From positions 124,001 to 188,000 of the forward strand of contig NZ_BMDJ01000010.1 in the NCBI RefSeq assembly GCF_014635725.1: DNA of 64,000 nucleotides, written 5' to 3'. This document shows positions 8,433-17,329 of this stretch, piece after piece. The notes beneath the pieces were generated by a model. That model made no database searches and was not told the origin of the DNA. It saw only the letters and a program-made list of their open reading frames with translations. The translations under genes were made by a program, and so were the position numbers. Position 1 is the stretch's first letter, and every line of letters begins with the position of its first letter. The stretch is from Pedobacter mendelii. GTDB lineage: Bacteria; Bacteroidota; Bacteroidia; Sphingobacteriales; Sphingobacteriaceae.

Positions 8433-10151
8433 ATGAGGAATCTTTATATTTTTTTAATCCTTCTGGTTTTCAGTAAAAGTTCTTTTGCGCAAACCCTGCC
8501 TGTAGGTTTGCTGGAAAATGTGGAAGATGCCTATAGAAGGCAACAGCTCTTGGGTAAAGATAGTTCGAATAGTTCTTACATGATTCGGCCAATGTTTATG
8601 TCGGACAAGAATAATTTACAGTTGGATTCTGCTTTTTCAGTAAACAGTTTTAGGAAATTGCTGTATTCAAACCCTAAGTTAAAAACCGAAATCTATGCTT
8701 TGCCGGTTGTTTGGCAACAACAGTTTAATTCGCATCACCCTTATGGAATGAATGATGGTTCGATGGTACAGGCCAAAGGTTATCAGACACAAATTTCTGC
8801 TGGGATCTATGCTAAAATAGGCCCTCTAAGTATTCAATTGAGACCGGAATATGTATATGCAGAAAACAAAGGTTTTCAAAGACTAGTTGATGCACCAAAT
8901 GGGGTTTACTGGAATAGCCCGGTTACAGGTAGTTTTATTAACCGAATTGATCTTCCTGATAGAATTGGCAATACATCATATAGTAAATTAAGTTTAGGCC
9001 AGAGCAGTGTTCGATTGAATTTTGGCCCTGTGTCTGCGGGCTTTTCCAATGAAAATTTATGGTGGGGTCCCGGCGTGCGAAATTCTTTGTTGATGAGTAA
9101 TAATGCTTCTGGTTTTCGCCATTTAACATTAAACACCACCAGACCAATTAAAACCTATATCGGTTCATTTGAAACGCAAATTATTGGCGGGCGTTTAGAG
9201 CAATCGGGCGTCAATTTAAACGAAGATTTAACCGTTCCTTTAGCCATAAGAAATGAACTTGTTCAGAAGCCTTATGAGTGGCGTTATATTTCAGGGATGG
9301 TATTGACTTATCAGCCTAAATGGGTGCCCGATTTATACTTGGGTTTTGACAGGACTTTTATCGTAAACCGCTCAAAGATGGGTAATAGTTTTGGCGATTA
9401 TTTTCCGATTTTCTCAAAAGTAGAAAAAGTGGGCTATGTTACTTCTGAGGGAATATATAGTGAAGATGCTGCAGAACGAGACCAGTATATCGCATTTTTC
9501 ACCAGGTACGTTTTACCAGAAAGTAAAGCAGAAATTTATTTTGAGTATGGAAGAAATGACCATTCATATGATTTAAGAGATGCATTGGTGGAGCCTGAGC
9601 ATACCAGGGCCTACATTGTTGGGTTCAGAAAGTTGATACAACTCACAAAACCAGATGAATTTATTCAATTGGGTGTTGAGTTTACGCAACTGCAGAGAAG
9701 TACAACAGCAGAAACCAGAGATTATCCAACCTGGTATGTTCATGGTCAGGTTTTAGATGGCTACACCAATAAAGGCCAGGTATTGGGTGCTGGCATCGGG
9801 CCGGGAAGCAATATGCAATCTTTAAATGTGAGCTGGGTAAAGGGATTAAAGCGAATCGGTTTTCAATTTGAACGTACCGTAAACAATAATGATCTGTTTT
9901 ATAATTTTGCATACGCTTCTGCAGACCGACGACAATACATTAACAGGCACTGGGTAGATTTAGCGTTTGGGGAAAATTTTTCATGGACTTATAAGCAATT
10001 TTCATTAAATGCCCAGCTTACTTATATTCGATCACTCAATTACCAATATCAATGGCAGGATAGTACCCCTCCTGGTGATTATTGGAATTGGAACAAGATA
10101 GACGTGAATAATCTCCACGCAAAAGTAGGTGTTTTATATAATTTCAAATAA
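8433..10151 (+). CDS. Capsule assembly Wzi-family outer-membrane protein
   Basis: This 572-residue protein starts with a typical signal peptide (MRNLYIFLILLVFSKSSFAQ). The mature part shows outer-membrane barrel character throughout, with segments such as LNFGPVSAGFSNENLWWGPG and RNSLLMSNNASGFRHL, which resemble the Wzi/capsule-assembly family of Bacteroidota. Wzi proteins bind or nucleate capsular polysaccharide on the cell surface. It precedes the Wza-like and Wzc-like genes, the normal context. A candidate -7 box sits 40 bp upstream. It is distinct from the other barrel protein at 5081. Confidence 0.82.
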   Translation: MRNLYIFLILLVFSKSSFAQTLPVGLLENVEDAYRRQQLLGKDSSNSSYMIRPMFMSDKNNLQLDSAFSVNSFRKLLYSNPKLKTEIYALPVVWQQQFNSHHPYGMNDGSMVQAKGYQTQISAGIYAKIGPLSIQLRPEYVYAENKGFQRLVDAPNGVYWNSPVTGSFINRIDLPDRIGNTSYSKLSLGQSSVRLNFGPVSAGFSNENLWWGPGVRNSLLMSNNASGFRHLTLNTTRPIKTYIGSFETQIIGGRLEQSGVNLNEDLTVPLAIRNELVQKPYEWRYISGMVLTYQPKWVPDLYLGFDRTFIVNRSKMGNSFGDYFPIFSKVEKVGYVTSEGIYSEDAAERDQYIAFFTRYVLPESKAEIYFEYGRNDHSYDLRDALVEPEHTRAYIVGFRKLIQLTKPDEFIQLGVEFTQLQRSTTAETRDYPTWYVHGQVLDGYTNKGQVLGAGIGPGSNMQSLNVSWVKGLKRIGFQFERTVNNNDLFYNFAYASADRRQYINRHWVDLAFGENFSWTYKQFSLNAQLTYIRSLNYQYQWQDSTPPGDYWNWNKIDVNNLHAKVGVLYNFK

Positions 10152-10227
10152 TAATTAAATTATTTGTCTGAGTTTTTTCTGTTAATCAATACACTTATTT
10201 CATTTTTTTAAATTGCGATTAAATGAT

Positions 10228-10235
10228 TAAGTTTG
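10228..10235 (+). promoter_or_regulatory. Candidate -7 box upstream of the wza-like gene
   Basis: TAAGTTTG fits the TAnnTTTG consensus and lies in the 197-bp gap between the Wzi-like stop and the ATG at 10349. It leaves an untranslated leader of roughly 105 nt. No TTG is found at the standard 19-bp spacing (the nearest, at 10213-10215, is too close), so support is partial. Confidence 0.4.
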
Positions 10236-10348
10236 CGTTCTTATCGACATTTGCTTAATAAGGTGTTAATGATTTTCTATTTTTTATCATTACGAAAATT
10301 TTGAGAATTAAAATTTCCTTTAGTAACTGCGATATAGTTTATATATCT

Positions 10349-11152
10349 ATGAATAAAATTAAATTTACGAGCATCAATGGTATTACTTTACTGTTGTTTG
10401 TATTGGGTTTCTCCTCTTGTGTAAGTAATAAGAATATTGCTTATTTCCAGGACATTCAAACTGTAAATCAAGCAAAACTTGAAAACGCAGCAACCTTTAC
10501 TGAGCCTGTTATACAGCCGGATGATATTTTAAGCATTAATATTTTTACACTAAATCGAGAAAGTGGAGCGATAATCAATCAAGCAGCATCCAATACGGTA
10601 TTAGGAGGAGGCGCTACCACTGCTGTTGCGGCACAACAAGTTACAGGTTTTTTGGTAGATAGGAACGGAGAAGTTGAACTTTCGCTCATCGGTAAAGTTA
10701 AAGTTGCCGGACTTACCACTTTTGAGGCCAGAGAGCTCATAAGGGAAAAGGCAAGTGATGTTTACAAAGTTCCTAATGTTCAGTTACGCTTCGTAAACTT
10801 TAAGGTAAGTGTTTTAGGAGAAGTAAATGCACCAAGCGCTTACACCTTACCCAATGAAAAGGTTTCCATTCTAGACGCATTAAGTTTAGCCGGTGATTTA
10901 ACAATTTATGGTAAAAGAGAAAATGTTTTGGTTGTTAGGGATAATAATGGTAAAAAAGAATTTGCAAGGTTGAATCTAAATTCCTCAGACATTTTCAACA
11001 GTCCGTTTTATTACTTAAAACAAAATGATGTAGTATACGTAGAACCCAATAAAAGAAAGGTTTCTGCATCTAACTCCGCTCAAATTCAAACTATTGGCGT
11101 TATCGCATCAGTAATATCGGTTATAGTTCTCGCAATTTCAAGTTTCAAATAA
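10349..11152 (+). CDS. Polysaccharide biosynthesis/export lipoprotein (Wza-like)
   Basis: This 267-residue outer-membrane lipoprotein starts at ATG 10349. The TTG at 10301 would put an unlikely extension ahead of the signal sequence. The lipobox is LGFSSC with the lipidated Cys at residue 24. A Poly_export (PES) domain follows (IQPDDILSINIFTLNRE ... VELSLIGKVKVAGLTTFEAR), then an SLBB domain (VSVLGEVNAPSAYTLPNEKV), and a C-terminal hydrophobic helix (IGVIASVISVIVLAISSF) of the kind that spans the outer membrane in Wza. It forms the export channel for the polymer, working with the Wzc-like protein 16 bp downstream. Confidence 0.93.
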   Translation: MNKIKFTSINGITLLLFVLGFSSCVSNKNIAYFQDIQTVNQAKLENAATFTEPVIQPDDILSINIFTLNRESGAIINQAASNTVLGGGATTAVAAQQVTGFLVDRNGEVELSLIGKVKVAGLTTFEARELIREKASDVYKVPNVQLRFVNFKVSVLGEVNAPSAYTLPNEKVSILDALSLAGDLTIYGKRENVLVVRDNNGKKEFARLNLNSSDIFNSPFYYLKQNDVVYVEPNKRKVSASNSAQIQTIGVIASVISVIVLAISSFK

Positions 11153-11168
11153 TTTATCTTATATATAC

Positions 11169-13517
11169 ATGCCTGAGTTAAACGTGCAATCTCTTAGTGA
11201 AGAAGAAGAAGGGATTGATATTAAAAAAATATTTGGAAATTTACTGCTTAAGTGGCATTGGTTTTTGATAAGTGCTGTAGTTTGTTTGATTATTGCTTTC
11301 CTTTATTCCAGATACACCCCGCCAGTTTACCGTATCGCCGCTAAAGTCTTGGTTAATGATGATCAAAAGGGAGGGGGGCTGAATAAACAAGCGGGCGCCT
11401 TAATGGATTTAGGTGGAATAATGGGAGGTCAGAATTCAGTTGAAAATGAAATAGAGATTCTGAGGACTAGGTTTCTGATGGAGCAAGTTGTACGGCAAAT
11501 GCAGCTTAATATTGTTTATTATCATAAAGCAAATCTTGTAAACAGAGAACTATATGAAGCACCATTTAAATTGAATATCTTATCTTCTGTTGATACAATC
11601 AGTCCAACTCTTATTCAAGTAAAAAAGCTTGCAAGTGATAAACTAAGAGTAAGTTCCAAAGATTTTGAAAAAGATGTAAGTTGGAATCAACGTTTCGAGA
11701 TAAAGGGCTTGGGAATACTACAGCTTGTTCCTGGAGCAGGTAATTTGATCTCGAGTCACGACTATTTTATTTCCGTAACTTCAATAGATGAAAGGGTTGC
11801 AAATCTTATGAGTCAACTTATAGTTGGAGCAGCCAATAAGCAGGTTACAGTTGTTGATTTGTCTTTGTCTTATGCTATTCCGAAAAAGGGAGAGGATATT
11901 CTGAACGTATTAATTAAAAAGTATATAGAAGGAAATTTAAGTGATAAAAATGCAATTGCAGACAGCACTGGTAAATTTATAAGAGAACGCCTGGCTGTAA
12001 TTTCCGATGAATTAGGTCAGGTAGAGGATAAAGCAACTAGCTACAAGCAGCAAAATAAATTGACTGATATGAGTGAGCAAGGTAAGTTGTTAGTACAAAA
12101 TACAGGTGAATTTTCTATGGAACTGGCAAAAGTCGAAACTCAAGTTTCGATACTGACAGATTTGGAGAATTACTTAAAAGATGAGAGTAAAAATAAACGG
12201 GTTTTTCCTTCATCCTTACTACCGCAAGATATGGTATTTTCCGGATTAATGACTCAATATAATGCTTTGTTGATTGAGAGAGATCAGCAATTGCTGAGTC
12301 TTACCGAAGAAAGTCCATTTGTTAAAAATATTGATGAGCAAATTGCCGGTTTAAGGAGAGGTATTCTTTCCAGTATTCAGAATAGCAAAAATTCATATGT
12401 TATAACCAGAAATAAACTTAGAAGTCAGTTAGGTCAAGCTGAAGGACAAATAAAAGATGTTCCTGAAATTGAAAAAAATTATCTTAAGCTTGCGAGAAAC
12501 AAGGATATTAAGCAAGAATTATATATATTTCTTATGCAGAAAGCTGAAGAAACGGCTATTTCTAAAACCTCAAATATCTCTGTAGCAAAAGTAATAGATC
12601 CACCGAAATCACAAGTTGCACCAATAAGTCCTAAAAGAAATGTTATTTATATTATAGGGTTGTTGATTGGACTACTTTTACCTCTTGTGTATATCTTAGC
12701 TTCTAATTTTTTCAATACAACAATATTAACTAAAGAGGATATCACAACTAATACTGTTGTTCCTGTTATTGGTGAAATTAGTCATAACCTTACTGTAGAC
12801 AATCTTATTGTTGCTAATCAAGGACGTTCTGCGATATCAGAACAATTCAGGGCATTAAGAACAAATCTTTCTTTTTACTTAAAAACAGAAAAAGATAAAA
12901 TTATCCTGCTGACCTCCAGTATGTCAGGCGAAGGAAAATCATTCACTGCTATCAACCTTGCAAATATTTTAGCCTTATCAGGTAAAAAAGTTCTTTTAAT
13001 GGAATTGGATTTACGAAAACCAGGTTTGTCTTTAAAATTAGGAATCGATAATAAAATTGGCTTTAGCAATTACACTATAAGTCCTAAAATAAAAGCAGCA
13101 GATATCATCAAGGAATTACCTATAAATAAAAACATGTTTATTATTTCTTCTGGGCCACTTCCCCCAAACCCAGCTGAAACTTTAATGTCTGAACATATGC
13201 CTGGCTTGATAAATGAGTTAAGAACTCAATTTGATTATATTATTATGGATTCACCTCCTGTTGGTATAATTGCCGATGCTCAAGTTTTGGTTGAATATGC
13301 AGATGTTACCTTATATTTGGTGAGACAGGGTGTAACTGAAAGAGCGCAATTATCCATTGTAAATGATTTGTATCGAACAGGTAAAATCAAAAATTTGGGT
13401 ATTGTCGTTAATGATATCGTTAGCAAACATTATGGTTATGGGTATGGGTATGGAAACTATGGTGAAGAAGCTCCAAATAATCTGTGGAAAAGAATTATAA
13501 AGAATATGCGCGGTTAG
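11169..13517 (+). CDS. Wzc-like polysaccharide co-polymerase with tyrosine-kinase domain
   Basis: This 782-residue inner-membrane protein has TM1 near residues 34-56 (FLISAVVCLIIAFLYS), a long periplasmic Wzz/GNVR region with coiled-coil character, and TM2 near 492-514. The cytoplasmic BY-kinase domain has Walker A SMSGEGKS (about 584-591), Walker A' LLMELDLRKP and Walker B YIIMDSPP. The C-terminus carries a Tyr cluster (HYGYGYGYGNYGEE), the usual autophosphorylation site. The protein controls chain length and couples polymerisation to export through the Wza-like lipoprotein. No cognate Wzb-type or PHP-type phosphatase gene is seen in the window. Confidence 0.95.
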   Translation: MPELNVQSLSEEEEGIDIKKIFGNLLLKWHWFLISAVVCLIIAFLYSRYTPPVYRIAAKVLVNDDQKGGGLNKQAGALMDLGGIMGGQNSVENEIEILRTRFLMEQVVRQMQLNIVYYHKANLVNRELYEAPFKLNILSSVDTISPTLIQVKKLASDKLRVSSKDFEKDVSWNQRFEIKGLGILQLVPGAGNLISSHDYFISVTSIDERVANLMSQLIVGAANKQVTVVDLSLSYAIPKKGEDILNVLIKKYIEGNLSDKNAIADSTGKFIRERLAVISDELGQVEDKATSYKQQNKLTDMSEQGKLLVQNTGEFSMELAKVETQVSILTDLENYLKDESKNKRVFPSSLLPQDMVFSGLMTQYNALLIERDQQLLSLTEESPFVKNIDEQIAGLRRGILSSIQNSKNSYVITRNKLRSQLGQAEGQIKDVPEIEKNYLKLARNKDIKQELYIFLMQKAEETAISKTSNISVAKVIDPPKSQVAPISPKRNVIYIIGLLIGLLLPLVYILASNFFNTTILTKEDITTNTVVPVIGEISHNLTVDNLIVANQGRSAISEQFRALRTNLSFYLKTEKDKIILLTSSMSGEGKSFTAINLANILALSGKKVLLMELDLRKPGLSLKLGIDNKIGFSNYTISPKIKAADIIKELPINKNMFIISSGPLPPNPAETLMSEHMPGLINELRTQFDYIIMDSPPVGIIADAQVLVEYADVTLYLVRQGVTERAQLSIVNDLYRTGKIKNLGIVVNDIVSKHYGYGYGYGNYGEEAPNNLWKRIIKNMRG

Positions 13518-13524
13518 ATTGGTT

Positions 13525-14553
13525 ATGAATTACACATTAAAAGTTGTCAAAGTAAAGAAGGAAACCAGCGACACGATTACGCTGTGTTTCAAGCAACCAG
13601 GTTTAAAAAAAATAAAGTATCTTCCCGGACAATATCTAACCCTTATATTCCGAATAAATGGTAGGCGGTATATTAGGCCTTACTCTTTCTCTTCTTGTCC
13701 AGGAGTTGATGAATTTTTAGAGATAACAGTCAAACGCATGTTAAATGGTGTCGTTTCAAATCATATTAACGATGCTGTTAAAGAAGGGGATAGTATTGAG
13801 GTTTTGCCACCAATGGGAGATTTTATTTATGAATCAGGTGATTCAAAGAATATATATTTATGGGGTGTTGGTAGTGGTATAACCCCATTAATATCCATCA
13901 TGAAATTTATTTTAACAACTAGTAACAGTATAGTTGTTAATTTAATTTATGGGAACAGAAGCCATGAAAGTACAATATTTGCTGATTTGATTTCTGATTT
14001 TCAAATTAATTACCCTACTAAATTAACAGTTCGACATTTTCATACCAAATTTGTAATTGACAGGACAAATCCTTCTGTTATCCAAGGAAGAATAGATTTT
14101 CAAAAAGCATCACGTATTCTATCTGAAGATGAAGATATTCAGAATTCCGCTCATTATGTTTGCGGGCCTGCAGGCTTAAAGGAGTCTGTTAAGAATGCTC
14201 TAATCGCAAAAGGAGTTGAGCTAGAAAATTTTTATTCTGAAGATTTCGAATTGGTGAAAAATCCTGAAGATTTTAAAGATATTAAAACACAAAATTTAGC
14301 TATAAGTTTTAATGGCATGCATTTTGACTTAGAGGTTGCTAAGGGTAGAAGTATTTTAGAAGCTGCGTTGGAAAGTAACATTGAGCTGCCCTATTCTTGC
14401 CAAACAGGTAATTGTAGTACTTGCAAAGCAAAAGTTTTGGCTGGCGAAGTAAAAATGATTGGTTTAAGTAAAGAACGCAATGACTTAAGCGAAGGAGAAT
14501 TTTTACTGTGCTGTTCACATCCACTAACAGAAAACGTTTACATAGAATTATAG
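13525..14553 (+). CDS. Ferredoxin-type NAD(P)H reductase, probable CDP-6-deoxy-glucoseen reductase (AscD/DdhD role)
   Basis: The chosen ATG is at 13525; a TTG two codons earlier is less likely. In the 342-residue protein the order is an FAD-binding barrel (YIRPYSFSSCP), an NAD-binding domain (YLWGVGSGITPLISIMK ... HYVCGPAGL) and a C-terminal plant-type [2Fe-2S] domain with PYSCQTGNCSTC (C-x4-C-x2-C) and a later Cys in LLCCSHPL. In the CDP-3,6-dideoxyhexose pathway such a reductase (E3) passes electrons to the RfbH-type dehydrase (E1). Characterised E3 proteins carry the iron-sulfur domain at the N-terminus, so this FAD-NAD-FeS order (PaaE-like) is unusual. The role is inferred from the neighbouring rfbF, rfbG and rfbH. 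Confidence 0.85.
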   Translation: MNYTLKVVKVKKETSDTITLCFKQPGLKKIKYLPGQYLTLIFRINGRRYIRPYSFSSCPGVDEFLEITVKRMLNGVVSNHINDAVKEGDSIEVLPPMGDFIYESGDSKNIYLWGVGSGITPLISIMKFILTTSNSIVVNLIYGNRSHESTIFADLISDFQINYPTKLTVRHFHTKFVIDRTNPSVIQGRIDFQKASRILSEDEDIQNSAHYVCGPAGLKESVKNALIAKGVELENFYSEDFELVKNPEDFKDIKTQNLAISFNGMHFDLEVAKGRSILEAALESNIELPYSCQTGNCSTCKAKVLAGEVKMIGLSKERNDLSEGEFLLCCSHPLTENVYIEL

Positions 14554-14561
14554 TTTAAAGC

Positions 14562-15338
14562 ATGAAAGTAGTAATATTAGCAGGTGGTCTAGGGACGAGG
14601 TTAATGGAGGAAACTGAAGCAAGACCAAAACCGATGGTTGAAATCGGAGGTAAGCCAATACTTTGGCACATAATGAAAATTTATGAGGTATATGGCTATA
14701 ATGATTTTGTACTATGCTTAGGCTATAAAGCCCAAAGCATCAAAGAGTATTTTTTAAACTATTATCTTTATAATTCTGATGTCTCTATAGATATTGAGAA
14801 GAATAAGGTAGATGTTCATTTTTCTAATTCCGAATCATTCAAAGTGACCTTAGTAGACACTGGTTTGACGACAAATACTGCTGGACGAATCAAAAAAATT
14901 CAAAAGTATGTTAAAGATGAAACTTTTATGTTAACCTATGGCGATGGTGTAGCGGATATAAATATTACTGATCTTGTCGCTTTTCATAAAAGCAGTGGAA
15001 AACTCGCTACTCTGACAAGTATTCAGACACCTGGTCGTTTTGGTAACATAGAGATGGAAGAAGATGGAACCGTTAATCATTTTGTGGAAAAACCGCAAGG
15101 AGACGGCATGTGGATAAACGGCGGTTTCTTTGTGCTTGAACCAGGGATATTTAAGTATCTTGAAGGCGAAATGGATGATGTTCAATGGGAAAATGTACCA
15201 TTGAAAGAGATTGCTAATGATGGGCAATTGGCAGCATTTAAGCATTCAGGGTTCTGGAAGCCGATGGACGCTCTCCGCGATCGTATTGAATTAGAGCAGC
15301 TTTGGTCAACAGGTCAGGCAAAATGGAAAATCTGGTAA
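14562..15338 (+). CDS. rfbF: Glucose-1-phosphate cytidylyltransferase
   Basis: This 258-residue nucleotidyltransferase has the signature LAGGLGTRLMEETEARPKP followed by MVEIGGKPILWHIMKIYEVY, typical of RfbF/DdhA/AscA. It converts alpha-D-glucose 1-phosphate and CTP into CDP-glucose and pyrophosphate, the first step of CDP-3,6-dideoxyhexose synthesis. Catalytic Arg and Lys of the GxGTRL ... RPKP motif are present and the length fits the family. It starts 8 bp after the reductase and ends 1 bp before the CDP-glucose dehydratase, so these genes are one operon. Confidence 0.97.
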   Translation: MKVVILAGGLGTRLMEETEARPKPMVEIGGKPILWHIMKIYEVYGYNDFVLCLGYKAQSIKEYFLNYYLYNSDVSIDIEKNKVDVHFSNSESFKVTLVDTGLTTNTAGRIKKIQKYVKDETFMLTYGDGVADINITDLVAFHKSSGKLATLTSIQTPGRFGNIEMEEDGTVNHFVEKPQGDGMWINGGFFVLEPGIFKYLEGEMDDVQWENVPLKEIANDGQLAAFKHSGFWKPMDALRDRIELEQLWSTGQAKWKIW

Positions 15339-15339
15339 T

Positions 15340-16419
15340 ATGTTAGAGGCACTAGAAAGGACATACGCAGGTAGGAAAGTTTTCTTAACTGGACATACAG
15401 GTTTCAAAGGATCATGGATGCTCAAAACACTTCAGCTTTTAGGCGCAGAGGTAAAAGGCTATGCATTAGCTCCTCAGACCGAAAGCGATCTTTATTACTT
15501 AATTAATGGAGATCAGATTTGTGATTCAGTAATTGCAGATTTAAGGGATCGGGAGGCCTTGAAAAAAGCTGTTATAGATTTTCAACCAGATTTTATCTTT
15601 CATTTAGCAGCACAACCTTTAGTCAGGTTATCTTATGAAATTCCTTCAGAAACTTTCGAAGTAAATGCCATCGGTACGGCTAATTTGCTTGATGGAGTTA
15701 GATTACTAGAGAAACCTTGTTCAGTTGTATTAATCACAACAGATAAGGTATATCACAACAATGAATGGGAATATCCGTACAGAGAAAACGATAAATTAGG
15801 AGGATATGATCCTTACAGTGCAAGCAAAGCCTGTACCGAGTTGGTAATCGATTCTTACCGAAATTCTTTTTTTAATACTAAAGCTTTCGAAAAACATAAA
15901 AAGGGAATTGCAGTAGGTAGAGCCGGAAATGTAATTGGAGGTGGAGATTGGTCTAAAGATAGATTAATACCAGATATTGCGAAAGCGCTTTCTAAAGATG
16001 AAGAAATCATTATCAGAAATCCAGGATCTGTTAGACCTTGGCAACATGTACTTGAACCTGTTGTAGCGTATTTGTTATTAGGAACTTACCTAAAAAAAGA
16101 CCCCTTAAAATACAATCAAGCTTACAATTTTGGTCCATATGCGACAGACGCACTTCCAGTTGTGGAAATGCTCAATTTAGCGCTTAAAAGTTGGGGTGGT
16201 GGAACCTATCGAATCGAGAAAATTTCAGACCAACCTCATGAAGCAGGGCTTTTAAAGTTAGATATAAGTAAGGCCATTAAAGAACTCGGTTGGCATCCAA
16301 AATTTAACGCACAGATTGCTGTACAAATGACAATAGACTGGTACAAATCTTTTGCGCAGGATGAATCTTCAATAGATTCTTTTACACAAGCGCAAATATT
16401 AAGTTATTTGGATGCATAA
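15340..16419 (+). CDS. rfbG: CDP-glucose 4,6-dehydratase
   Basis: This 359-residue SDR protein has GHTGFKGSW as the NAD-binding loop (residues 18-26), the catalytic TTDKVYHN segment and YDPYSASKA with Tyr and Lys of the active site. These are hallmarks of RfbG/DdhB/AscB. It oxidises and dehydrates CDP-D-glucose to CDP-6-deoxy-L-threo-D-glycero-4-hexulose in the cytoplasm. The start lies one base after the rfbF stop and the end overlaps the next gene by 8 bp, which indicates co-translation. Confidence 0.97.
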   Translation: MLEALERTYAGRKVFLTGHTGFKGSWMLKTLQLLGAEVKGYALAPQTESDLYYLINGDQICDSVIADLRDREALKKAVIDFQPDFIFHLAAQPLVRLSYEIPSETFEVNAIGTANLLDGVRLLEKPCSVVLITTDKVYHNNEWEYPYRENDKLGGYDPYSASKACTELVIDSYRNSFFNTKAFEKHKKGIAVGRAGNVIGGGDWSKDRLIPDIAKALSKDEEIIIRNPGSVRPWQHVLEPVVAYLLLGTYLKKDPLKYNQAYNFGPYATDALPVVEMLNLALKSWGGGTYRIEKISDQPHEAGLLKLDISKAIKELGWHPKFNAQIAVQMTIDWYKSFAQDESSIDSFTQAQILSYLDA

Positions 16420-17323
16420 AGTTTTAATCACAGGGATAACTGGGTTCTTGGGCTCACATATTGCTGAAGCGCTCTGCCTACAAGGCATATCCGTAATTGG
16501 ACTTAAAAGAGCAACTTCAGATACTTGGAGGTGTAAGGATTTTGAAAATAAAATTGAGTGGCTAGATATTGATGGTGTAAACGACTGGAAAAAAGAGCTG
16601 GTTCAAAAAGCCCCTACCTGTATAATTCACACTGCGTGGATCGGAGTAGAAGCTAAAGACAGAGACAATTGGACAGAACAAGCTAAAAATATTCAATTAT
16701 TGATCGATCTGCTCGACTTGAGTAATTCCCTATCCATCGAAAAGTTTGTTTTTTTAGGTTCGCAAGCCGAGTATGGAGCTTTCGAAGGTAAAATAAATGA
16801 GCTTTCTGAAGTTCATCCCACCAATGCTTATGCAAGTATCAAACTCGCTTGCTTTGAAATTTTAAGAACCTATGCCACCCAACATCACATCGAGTGGCTT
16901 TGGTTGCGAATTTTCTCCGTATTTGGCGAAAGAGAAAACGAATCATGGCTAATTCCTTCTATGATTAAATCTATGCAACAAAAAACAGAAATGGATTTTA
17001 CTGAAGGAAAACAAAAATATGCTTACTTATACACAAAGGATTTCGCTCAAATCCTCGTCACACTCCTGCAGAAAAAAATGAATCCAGGCATATACAATAT
17101 CTCATCAAATGAAGTAAAAGATTTGAAGTGGTTGATTGAAACCATTAGAAATAAAGTTAATCCTAATTTCAAGCTAAATTTTGGAGCAATTCCTTATCGG
17201 AATAATCAATCTATGCACATGGAAGGCGATATCAGCAAACTTATTAATGAAATTGGCCCGATTAAATTTACTGATTTTAATGTAGCTTTGTCTAATACAT
17301 TAAAATATTACACCTCTAATTAA
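16412..17323 (+). CDS. NAD-dependent sugar epimerase/reductase in the CDP-dideoxyhexose cluster (YerF-like or 4-ketoreductase)
   Basis: This 303-residue extended SDR protein has the cofactor loop TGITGFLGSH and an active site with GSQAEYG and YASIK (Y-x3-K). It lies between rfbG and a ThDP-dependent enzyme. In yersiniose clusters this place is taken by YerF, which reduces the keto group of the attached two-carbon branch. In abequose and paratose clusters the equivalent SDR reduces C-4 of the 4-keto-3,6-dideoxy sugar. The presence of the ThDP enzyme makes the YerF-like role more likely, but sequence alone does not decide. Confidence 0.8.
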   Translation: MHKVLITGITGFLGSHIAEALCLQGISVIGLKRATSDTWRCKDFENKIEWLDIDGVNDWKKELVQKAPTCIIHTAWIGVEAKDRDNWTEQAKNIQLLIDLLDLSNSLSIEKFVFLGSQAEYGAFEGKINELSEVHPTNAYASIKLACFEILRTYATQHHIEWLWLRIFSVFGERENESWLIPSMIKSMQQKTEMDFTEGKQKYAYLYTKDFAQILVTLLQKKMNPGIYNISSNEVKDLKWLIETIRNKVNPNFKLNFGAIPYRNNQSMHMEGDISKLINEIGPIKFTDFNVALSNTLKYYTSN

Positions 17324-17329
17324 TATCAA

